NCBI GenBank assembly: GCA_000431975.1
Contig: HF988520.1
Location: forward strand, 1 to 8,675
Source of the DNA: Prevotella sp. CAG:924
Lineage (GTDB): Bacteria; Bacteroidota; Bacteroidia; Bacteroidales; Bacteroidaceae
DNA: 8,675 nucleotides
Direction of reading: 5' to 3'
The notes under the pieces are model-generated. The model worked only from the letters and a program-made list of their open reading frames with translations, was not told where the DNA came from and searched no databases. Below, piece after piece: positions 1 through 6,271 of this stretch. Numbering within the stretch: the first letter of the stretch is position 1; each line of letters opens with the position of its first letter. A program made the translations under genes and the position numbers.

Positions 1-184
1 TATTTACAGTCTGTTCTCTCCATGCAACCGGTGATCGTGAGCGTCTCCGCCCCTGTCATCCGGTCTCTTGGCATTGATGCGTCATAGGCCCCAGTCCCAT
101 GGTGCGATGAGGTCATAACCGCCATCTCACCCAACGGGCAACGACTTCATTCCTACCTGCCGTCCGGCCACATTATAAGACATC
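1..184. other. Left flank, no gene recognised
   Basis: This stretch lies downstream of the hsdR stop codon. I see no convincing gene in it. A minus-strand frame starting with ATG at 125 stays open to the window edge (about 41 codons, beginning MAVMTSSHHG), but it resembles nothing I know. A short palindrome, ATAAGA-ca-TCTTAT (175-188), spans the hsdR stop codon. It has no adjoining T-run and only a 2-nt centre, so I do not call it a terminator. The stretch also holds one copy of an 11-bp sequence that recurs in the right flank. Confidence 0.4.
162..172 (+). repeat. 11-bp direct repeat, left copy
   Basis: The sequence GTCCGGCCACA occurs here and again, in the same orientation, at 8598-8608. 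The two copies bracket the whole hsd locus. The match stops at both edges, so it is exactly 11 bp. It might be a trace of an insertion event or simple chance. Confidence 0.35.
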
Positions 185-3100
185 TTATTCGCCTATGGCA
201 GCATTCAGGCTCTTCATGTTCTGGGCGATCACCCAAAGATACATGGTGGAAACGACATGGATAGCAGAATCAAGTTCCTTCATGGAGGCATCCGGGGCCG
301 TATGCGACTCGCTGTTTCTCCATTGCTTCACCAACTCCAGATAATCATAGAATTTATGGTATCTCCCGTCCGGATTGTTCCTCAATCCTCTCAAGCAACT
401 GAGCGACAAGATGCAATTGATGAATGTGGGCATGCTGTTCTCATCCCTGCGGTTCACCATTTCCTCACCGTTCAGCAAATAATACACCTTCTTTAAGAAC
501 ACCTCGTATTTTGTCACAATGGTATTGAAGTGCCTCCTTTTATCCACCAGCTTCATGCCTTCCAGACAGTAAAGTCGGTTGAAAGAGTCTAATAGCAGCT
601 CATTTGCTCCATCTATCGAGGATGTCGATTGAACGTTCAGTACACGGATAAAGCATGCTGCCACAGCATCAAGATCCGGCAGGAACGCCTTTAAATCGGC
701 AAACTCCCCTTCCACGTCCGCCAACAGTTTCTGTTTGAACAGTTCCGGGATAAACGGCAGCTCCGTTTCCTTCTTCTTGTAATTGTCATACATCACCCGG
801 GCCATCTGCGTCATGACATTCCGGTAGAAGTCACTGTTCTCAAACAGCTTGGCAAACGAATCCATCTGCTCTACATAACAGCCTCGGGCCACCTCATCGA
901 AGATCTGCGGGAAGATGCTTTCCTCAAACTGCTTCTCATCCGTATTGTTCGCCTGCTTGGTCAGTTTCTTCTTGGCGGTGGATACCATCTTGTCATAAAT
1001 GGACTCCACGATCACACGGTCTGCCTCCGAGAACTGCCCCTGATACATGATATTCACCTTGTCGATGATACGGCTCAACAGATCCTCGTTATCATTCTTC
1101 GGCTTGCCGGCCTTCGGGTTCTCACCTTTTATCGGCTTTTGGTCGTCACCCAATCGGATGGACACCGTCTCTCCTTCCGAAATCTTGGAGTTGACCAACA
1201 TGATCTGTCTGTTCAGGTCTATTCTTTCCCGGGCGTTCTTCGGCAATAGTCTGTACAGGTAATCGGCATACACGTAAGCCTTGTACAACTCCTTGTCGTA
1301 TGTTCTTGCGATCTGTGCCATATAAGAATAGAAGCGGACAAAATTCTTGATCTTCGACCTGACCTCAAAGCGCTTCTCCTCGTCCAATTCCTCATAACGG
1401 TCCAGCGTATTCTTAAAGGCATTCGACAAAGCGCCCAACCGGTCTTTCTGCTTATTGATGTTCTGCAACAGGTCAAAGAAGCGCTGTTCGTCGCCTTCGG
1501 TCCACAACTGGTACATCTGAATGTCCTTTCTGAACGTATAGACATAATTTACGTCCACCGGATTTATCAGTTCCGTACCCTTATAGAACGGTTCGAACGA
1601 TTTCTTGATGTCATCCGGCTTATTATAGAAATCGAGCACGTAGGTATCCTTCTTGTCCTTGTGCGCCCTGTTCAGACGCGAAAGGGTCTGCACCGCCTTC
1701 ACATTCCTCAGCTTCTTGTCCACGAACATCGTATGCAACAGCGGTTCGTCAAAGCCGGTCTGATACTTATCGGCCACAATCAACAGGTTATACAGGTCCG
1801 AAGCGAAATACAACGGCAACCTGGCTTCCGAGATGTTGCGTCCGTCCGTGGAATTCAGCTTCGGTTCGGTATATTCAACGCCATTATAAGACACCGTGCC
1901 TGAGAACGCCACCATCGGCTTCACGTCCGTAATGTGATTCGCCTCACAATACTTCTTCACCTCCATGAAATAACGCACCGCATGGGCACGCGAGGAGCAC
2001 ACCAGCATGGCCTTTGCCTTGCCGTGTATGGCATTCAGGGTCACCTCCCGGAACTTCTCCACGATGATCGCCGTCTTCTGGGCGATCACATGCTGATGAT
2101 TGTCATGGAAAGCCTTGATGGCACGTGTGGCCGGCGTTTCCTCATACGACGGGTCCGCCTCTATGCGCTTAGCGATTTCATAAGTAGTGTCGTACGTAGT
2201 GTAATACTTCAGCACATCCAGGATGAACCCTTCTTCAATGGCCTGCAACATCGAATAGTTGTGATAGGCCACATACCTGTTGTCCTCCGGGCTGTCTCCT
2301 TCCTCTACCAGTTCTCCGAAAGTCTGCAGCGTCTTGGGTTTCGGCGTTGCCGTGAAGGCATAGAAGAAAAGATTGCTGTGCTGCCCCTGAGCCAAGAGGT
2401 CCTCCAGCAGCGCGTCTTTCTTCTTTTCGAGTTCTTCGGCCTCAACCTCTTCTATCTCGGCATATTCACGCAAGGCCTCGTCCGTATCCGCCAAGGCAGC
2501 TTTCAGTTTCTCAGCACTCTTGCCCGACTGCGACGAATGGGCCTCATCCACCACGATCGCATAGCGCTTGCCGCTGCGGCTCGTCAGTTCCTTGTAGATG
2601 ACCGGGAAGCGGTGAAGGGTCGTGATGACGATTCTGGTGTTGTCATCATTGATGATCCGGGCCAGTTTCTCCGAGCTGTCCGCATCCGTGATGGTCTCTA
2701 TCTGTCCGTCGATATGGTCAAAGCCGAGGATGGTGCTCTGTAGCTGTTTGTTCAGCACACGGCGGTCGGTGATGACAAACACGCTGTTGAACATGTTCTT
2801 CATGTCCGCATCCTGCAATCCGGCCAGACGATAAGTGAGCCATGCAATGGAATTGGACTTGCCCGAACCGGCCGAATGTTGAATCAGGAAATTATTTCCA
2901 TGTGGTTTCTTCCGAGACGCATATAGCGGAATTTCGTCTGCTGCCATGCCATAATTCACTTCCTTGTCATCACCTCTCTTTTTCACGAGATTCGCATAGT
3001 ACGTGTCGGCCACCAGTTTCTCCACCACATCCAGTTGGTGATAGCGGGGGAAGATGATCTTCACGGAAGTTTCCGTCACCTCTTTCTCCCGACCATGCTT

Positions 3101-3922
3101 GTCGATGATAATCTTCAGCTTTTCTTCTTCCTGTCGGGAGATGTAACGCTGAAGAATGGCAAGCAACATGTCTCTCTGCAGAATGTGTTCCCATAAGTAA
3201 GAGGTGACATATCCCCCGTCCTCGCGCTCCGGATTACCGGCACCGCCTACCTTTCCGGCCCCGTTCGAGCCCTGATTAAAGGGAATGAAGAAAGTCTTTT
3301 CCTTCTTCAGTTCGGTGGTCAGCGCCACCTCATACAGATCGACCCCGAAGTAGGCCAATATACGGTTGTTGAACCGGAACAGCGGTTCCTTGGGATCGCG
3401 GTCGGTGCGCCACTGCCGTTTGGAGTCTTCAACGTTCTGTCCCGTAATCTGGTTTTTCAGTTCGAGGGCCACAACGGGAATACCGTTCAAGGAGAGCACC
3501 ATATCAATGGTGTTCCTGTTCAGCTTGGAGTAGGCAAACTGGCGGGTCACCGTAAGAATGTTGGCATGGTAATTGGCCACCAGTTCGTCATTCAGCGACG
3601 AAGCCGGAGCAAAATAACAGAAACGGATGTTGATGCCCACATCGCTGATTCCCTTGCGCAGCACGTAGATCAGGCCATACCGCGTCACATCATCCTGAAA
3701 CACGCGGTACAGTTGCCTTTCCGCCTTGTCGCCATACTTGGTTACATAGCGTTTCCACTGCTTGGGCTGCGTCTTTTCTATAAAGGAGATAAGTACCGGC
3801 ATGTCAATGGCCCGCTCCTTATCGTAAGTATCCTGGTTGCCTTTTACATAGCCGCCTTCCGTGATCAGGTAGCGTTCTATATCGGCTTCAAAATTTTTTT
3901 CTTTCAAATCAGAGGTATCCAT
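185..3922 (-). CDS. hsdR: Type I restriction enzyme R subunit (HsdR) with HEPN-like C-terminal extension
   Basis: This is the motor and nuclease subunit of the type I complex. It translocates DNA using ATP and cuts unmodified DNA far from the recognition site. Residues below count from the ATG at 3922. The PD-(D/E)xK-type nuclease appears as D140 and E154-L-K156. Helicase motifs follow in order: Walker A AGSGKS (351-356), DEAH (459-462), FTATPK (523-528), TGFDEP (722-727) and QTLSRLNRAH (745-754). Helical regions follow to about 1055, which is near the full length of well-known HsdR proteins (about 1040 aa). A further 190 residues then end in a helical segment with RNSESH (1202-1207), resembling a HEPN RNase motif. 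The frame is open up to a TTG at 3964, but those 14 extra codons overlap the remnant of another gene, so the ATG at 3922 is preferred. All core catalytic motifs are intact, so the gene looks functional. Confidence 0.95.
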   Translation of the reverse strand: MDTSDLKEKNFEADIERYLITEGGYVKGNQDTYDKERAIDMPVLISFIEKTQPKQWKRYVTKYGDKAERQLYRVFQDDVTRYGLIYVLRKGISDVGINIRFCYFAPASSLNDELVANYHANILTVTRQFAYSKLNRNTIDMVLSLNGIPVVALELKNQITGQNVEDSKRQWRTDRDPKEPLFRFNNRILAYFGVDLYEVALTTELKKEKTFFIPFNQGSNGAGKVGGAGNPEREDGGYVTSYLWEHILQRDMLLAILQRYISRQEEEKLKIIIDKHGREKEVTETSVKIIFPRYHQLDVVEKLVADTYYANLVKKRGDDKEVNYGMAADEIPLYASRKKPHGNNFLIQHSAGSGKSNSIAWLTYRLAGLQDADMKNMFNSVFVITDRRVLNKQLQSTILGFDHIDGQIETITDADSSEKLARIINDDNTRIVITTLHRFPVIYKELTSRSGKRYAIVVDEAHSSQSGKSAEKLKAALADTDEALREYAEIEEVEAEELEKKKDALLEDLLAQGQHSNLFFYAFTATPKPKTLQTFGELVEEGDSPEDNRYVAYHNYSMLQAIEEGFILDVLKYYTTYDTTYEIAKRIEADPSYEETPATRAIKAFHDNHQHVIAQKTAIIVEKFREVTLNAIHGKAKAMLVCSSRAHAVRYFMEVKKYCEANHITDVKPMVAFSGTVSYNGVEYTEPKLNSTDGRNISEARLPLYFASDLYNLLIVADKYQTGFDEPLLHTMFVDKKLRNVKAVQTLSRLNRAHKDKKDTYVLDFYNKPDDIKKSFEPFYKGTELINPVDVNYVYTFRKDIQMYQLWTEGDEQRFFDLLQNINKQKDRLGALSNAFKNTLDRYEELDEEKRFEVRSKIKNFVRFYSYMAQIARTYDKELYKAYVYADYLYRLLPKNARERIDLNRQIMLVNSKISEGETVSIRLGDDQKPIKGENPKAGKPKNDNEDLLSRIIDKVNIMYQGQFSEADRVIVESIYDKMVSTAKKKLTKQANNTDEKQFEESIFPQIFDEVARGCYVEQMDSFAKLFENSDFYRNVMTQMARVMYDNYKKKETELPFIPELFKQKLLADVEGEFADLKAFLPDLDAVAACFIRVLNVQSTSSIDGANELLLDSFNRLYCLEGMKLVDKRRHFNTIVTKYEVFLKKVYYLLNGEEMVNRRDENSMPTFINCILSLSCLRGLRNNPDGRYHKFYDYLELVKQWRNSESHTAPDASMKELDSAIHVVSTMYLWVIAQNMKSLNAAIGE
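188..757 (-). other. HsdR C-terminal extension with a putative HEPN-like domain
   Basis: This covers HsdR residues about 1056-1245, beyond where a typical HsdR ends. Residues about 1110-1240 look all-helical: a segment around HFNTIVTKYEVFLKKVYYLL (1131-1150), a linker, then LELVKQWRNSESHTAPD (1195-1211) and a final hydrophobic helix (VVSTMYLWVI). The R1202-N-x3-H1207 spacing fits the R(N/D/H)-x-H signature of HEPN ribonucleases, and its place before a last helix is right for the fold. The sequence shows only the motif and the helical pattern. The assignment to HEPN is inference. It could instead be a structural helical bundle with a chance R/H pair. Confidence 0.45.
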
Positions 3923-3942
3923 GGTTCTATCTGTCTTTAATC

Positions 3943-4072
3943 TTATATTTTCAAACCGTGACAACTTGTCACTATTTCATTTCCTTCTTCTTTTAGCCTG
4001 CTTTTTAATACTTTCCAAGTAAATTGCGGGATCTGCACAATCAGTCAGCTCAGCAACCTTTTCTGTGGCACT
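3943..4072 (-). pseudogene. Frameshifted fragment of a Bro-N/DinD-like gene
   Basis: Two minus-strand frames join into one recognisable protein piece. The first reads TEKVAELTDCADPAIY and then runs off into nonsense. From about 4017 the next frame reads WKVLKSRLKEEGNEIVTSCH followed by GLKI and a stop. Removing one T at 4017-4018 (TAC-T-TGG) fuses them as ...DPAIY-WKVLK.... The product matches the Bro-N/DinD-type domain. It also aligns with residues about 35-75 of the Fic protein in this same operon (VLND...NYWKYLKNKLKKEQNELVSA...NQLKL). No start codon and no full domain remain, so this is a decayed fragment filling the hsdS-hsdR gap. It shows that another Bro-N-type gene, or another version of the existing one, once lay here. 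Confidence 0.75.
3958..3972. repeat. 15-bp perfect palindrome upstream of hsdR
   Basis: GTGACAA-C-TTGTCAC has 7-bp arms around a single central base. It lies about 35 bp before the hsdR ATG. Such symmetry is typical of a site for a dimeric DNA-binding protein, so it may be an operator for hsdR. It also falls inside the coding remnant of the decayed Bro-N gene, so it may be accidental. No convincing promoter was seen beside it. Confidence 0.4.
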
Positions 4073-4078
4073 TTAACA

Positions 4079-5380
4079 TTAGCAGACTTTTCTTTTTCCG
4101 GTTACACACTCGAAAATCAATGATTTCTTATACTCCTTCAGTTTCTCGATTTTCTGCTGCTTGATGGAGATCAGCTCATCTATTTCACCGCATTTCTGAC
4201 ATAAAAAATAAACAATTTTAGTCTGCTCAACAATGTTGGGATACGGAATATAAATATTTCCTATAGTTTCTGTATTAAGATTAAGTTGAGTTCCCATTTT
4301 ACCTAAACCTAAATAAGGCTGGCCACTTAAAAAAACATAATACAAATATTCAACGCTTATTCCTTTCATGTTCGGAAAATACACAAAACCGTCATGAATA
4401 CAACATTTTATATTAGTAATAATGGGTTTACCAACAGTTCCTGCTATACTTATAAATATATCTCCAGGGTATCGTTTTACAGAAAGAGAACTACCTAATT
4501 TAGATAACTTCTGTGTAGTGCATTCTAAATATTTACCACTTGCAGATACATCTGCTATACGAACCCATGCAAATTCACCATTTTCGTCAAAATATTTTGG
4601 ATCATCAATAGGTCTAGGTGATGCTCCTCGTTTAACAAGAGAAAAGGTTTTAATTCTCCTAGAACCCCAATGCTCCGGAATCTCCCCAATCCATTCAACA
4701 CCGCTATCTTTTAAAGGGACATTTTTATCCAAACCTTTGGTTACCGCTTCGGTAATGACAGATTGCTTGTAGCTTTGCAGTTTGGTTATCATTTCCTCTT
4801 GCAAAGTTATCAGTTCATCTATCTCACCACATTTTTGGTCAAGATAGGTGGCGATGGATTGTTGCTCGGAAGAAAGAGGATATGGAATTAACTCTTGCCC
4901 TAAGTAAACATTATTAATGATTGGTAAAGTTGTAAAAAAAGCATTGTCTCTTATTTTATCTTTTAATACACTTAGATAATAGAAATAAAATCTTGAATAA
5001 CATTCTAAAGGTATTAAGCCTGTAATTTGTTGGTTAGAATATCCGTTCTCATTTGCATATCCTATTTTCCCTGCAGAAGCTCCAATTCCAACATATAACA
5101 AAGTACCAATAGGAAAAAGTGATATATTGTTCTCGCAAATTACTTTTTCTGATAGTTTTCGTTGGGAATTAAATAAATCATTACAGCCATCCAAAATATC
5201 TGCAGGAGTATACCAATTAATCAAATTATCTTCTTCTGAAATTTTATCAAATTCTTTTGGAGTTGTTCCTGTTGACAATAAAAAAATATTTTTTAATTTA
5301 CGTATTTCCCAGTGCTCAGGAATCTCCCCAATCCATTCTACACCACTATCTTTATATTTATCGTATCTATTTTCCATCAT
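4079..5380 (-). CDS. hsdS: Type I specificity subunit (HsdS), two target recognition domains
   Basis: This subunit chooses the DNA sequence that the complex methylates or cuts. It has 433 aa and the classic two-fold design. Each half opens with the identical 15-residue stretch KDSGVEWIGEIPEHW (residues 10-24 and 224-238). A variable target recognition domain follows (about 25-165 and 239-380). Each half closes with a helical spacer opening QKCGEIDELI (182-191 and 395-404), which fixes the distance between the two half-sites. The start is the ATG at 5380, placed 7 nt after a strong AGGAGG; a second ATG at 5377 and an upstream TTG at 5386 are less likely. The gene begins 2 nt after the fic stop, so the two are probably translationally coupled. 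Both recognition domains are much richer in A/T than the flanking genes, which suggests import by recombination. The target sequence cannot be read from the protein by eye. Confidence 0.95.
   Translation of the reverse strand: MMENRYDKYKDSGVEWIGEIPEHWEIRKLKNIFLLSTGTTPKEFDKISEEDNLINWYTPADILDGCNDLFNSQRKLSEKVICENNISLFPIGTLLYVGIGASAGKIGYANENGYSNQQITGLIPLECYSRFYFYYLSVLKDKIRDNAFFTTLPIINNVYLGQELIPYPLSSEQQSIATYLDQKCGEIDELITLQEEMITKLQSYKQSVITEAVTKGLDKNVPLKDSGVEWIGEIPEHWGSRRIKTFSLVKRGASPRPIDDPKYFDENGEFAWVRIADVSASGKYLECTTQKLSKLGSSLSVKRYPGDIFISIAGTVGKPIITNIKCCIHDGFVYFPNMKGISVEYLYYVFLSGQPYLGLGKMGTQLNLNTETIGNIYIPYPNIVEQTKIVYFLCQKCGEIDELISIKQQKIEKLKEYKKSLIFECVTGKRKVC
4169..4198 (-). repeat. hsdS distal conserved repeat, copy 2
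   Basis: This codes for QKCGEIDELI at the start of the C-terminal spacer helix. It matches 4808-4837 in 25 of 30 bases. The two copies are about 640 bp apart. Confidence 0.7.
4667..4711 (-). repeat. hsdS proximal conserved repeat, copy 2
   Basis: This codes for KDSGVEWIGEIPEHW before the second recognition domain. It matches 5309-5353 in 41 of 45 bases, including an unbroken 20-bp run (GGAATCTCCCCAATCCATTC on the plus strand). Such islands are known crossover points for swapping hsdS recognition domains. Confidence 0.8.
4808..4837 (-). repeat. hsdS distal conserved repeat, copy 1
   Basis: This codes for QKCGEIDELI at the start of the central spacer helix. It pairs with 4169-4198 (25 of 30 bases identical). 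Confidence 0.7.
5309..5353 (-). repeat. hsdS proximal conserved repeat, copy 1
   Basis: This codes for KDSGVEWIGEIPEHW at the start of HsdS. It pairs with 4667-4711 (41 of 45 bases identical). The offset is about 642 bp, almost the same as that of the distal pair, so the gene is a diverged tandem duplication with replaced recognition domains. Confidence 0.8.
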
Positions 5381-5382
5381 TC

Positions 5383-6267
5383 TCAATCCTCCTGTTCGTA
5401 ATAGTAAGAGTAATCAATACCTTTCATAAAGGTTTCCCGGTCATTAATCTTGTCGGTAAGTGCAGGTTGCAGAAGTGCTTTCAGCTCATCGGCATTAGCC
5501 ACGCTGTGCGTCATCGCATCCAGATAAGACTTCTTGTCTACATTGCTCCAGTCCACACAAACCTTAAGATTTTTCTTCAGCATCAGGTCAAGCCAGATAC
5601 GGGTAGCACGCCCGTTGCCTTCACGGAAAGGATGGGCAATGTTCATCTCCACATACTTGTCTATGATCTCATCGAAACTTGTCTCCGGCATACGCTCTAT
5701 CTGTCGCAATGTGTCCGGAAGATACTGAGCCATGGCAAACTGGTATCCGCCTTTGGCTATGTTCACCGTGCGTATCTGTCCTGCAAAATCGTATAATCCG
5801 CCAAACAAATAAGCGTGAATCTGCTGCAAGCCTTTCACGGTACCCACTTCTATATTGTCTATCAGACTGCTTTCGAACAAGGCGTATGCCTTTGATTTGC
5901 TTCGTCCGTCTATCGTCTCGTCGCTATTGATAAACCATTCCAAAAACCGGGCAGCCTTCGTATTAGGAAAACACGCAGCAAGAGAAAGAACTCCTGAATT
6001 ATCAAGCACATCTGTCATATAATGCTTTCCGTCAGAAGCCATCAATTTCAGTTGGTTAGTGGCACTAACCAACTCGTTTTGTTCTTTCTTCAGCTTGTTT
6101 TTCAGATACTTCCAATAGTTCCGGTTCTTGGCATAATCATCCTGATCGTTGAGCACGCCTATAATATCGGGCACGGAAAACCACCATTTGGAATTTTCGT
6201 CATCCCAAATGGCACGTACTTCCCGATCATTGAAGAAGCGGATGGATATCTTGTTTATCTTGGCCAT
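5383..6267 (-). CDS. fic: Class III Fic AMP-transferase with N-terminal Bro-N/DinD-like domain
   Basis: Fic enzymes usually transfer AMP from ATP onto a target protein; several bacterial Fic toxins modify topoisomerase subunits. This protein has 294 aa. Residues about 10-112 resemble the Bro-N/DinD domain (WWFSVPDIIGVLND, YWKYLKNKLKKE, ASDGKHYMTDV, AARFLEWF). Residues about 125-294 closely resemble Neisseria NmFic as I recall it: GLQQIHAYLFGGLYDFAGQI (145-164), flap KGGYQFA (172-178), then the complete active motif HPFREGNGRATR (212-223) with catalytic H212. The tail SYYYEQ (287-292) matches the class III inhibitory motif (S/T)xxxE(G/N), with E291 kept but Gln in the last place. It should therefore be self-inhibited and need no separate antitoxin. 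It starts 4 nt after the hsdM stop. Its final codons contain the hsdS ribosome-binding site. The role in the R-M system is unknown, and the protein target cannot be read from the sequence. Confidence 0.92.
   Translation of the reverse strand: MAKINKISIRFFNDREVRAIWDDENSKWWFSVPDIIGVLNDQDDYAKNRNYWKYLKNKLKKEQNELVSATNQLKLMASDGKHYMTDVLDNSGVLSLAACFPNTKAARFLEWFINSDETIDGRSKSKAYALFESSLIDNIEVGTVKGLQQIHAYLFGGLYDFAGQIRTVNIAKGGYQFAMAQYLPDTLRQIERMPETSFDEIIDKYVEMNIAHPFREGNGRATRIWLDLMLKKNLKVCVDWSNVDKKSYLDAMTHSVANADELKALLQPALTDKINDRETFMKGIDYSYYYEQED
5387..5393 (-). promoter_or_regulatory. Strong Shine-Dalgarno of hsdS inside fic
   Basis: AGGAGGA lies in the codons for the last Fic residues (Gln-Glu-Asp), 7 nt before the ATG at 5380. 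It decides the hsdS start. It is stronger than anything before hsdM or hsdR here, and unusual if the host is a Bacteroidota. It implies that ribosomes finishing fic feed hsdS. Confidence 0.75.
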
Positions 6268-6271
6268 AATA

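Noticed and set aside
1..125. Minus-strand frame open to the left edge (about 41 codons)
   Set aside because: It is short and the product is unrecognised. No start signal supports it beyond an ATG.
1934..2743. Plus-strand frame of 269 codons opposite the HsdR helicase region
   Set aside because: It lies wholly antisense to conserved HsdR motor motifs and shows no domain of its own.
3923..3964. Upstream TTG start adding 14 residues to HsdR
   Set aside because: These codons overlap the Bro-N remnant in another frame. The ATG at 3922 begins the usual HsdR N-terminal sequence.
5309..5353. hsdS repeats as ends of an invertible switch
   Set aside because: The repeats are direct, not inverted, and no second hsdS or recombinase is in the window. 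Recombination between genes is possible, but an on-site inversion is not supported.
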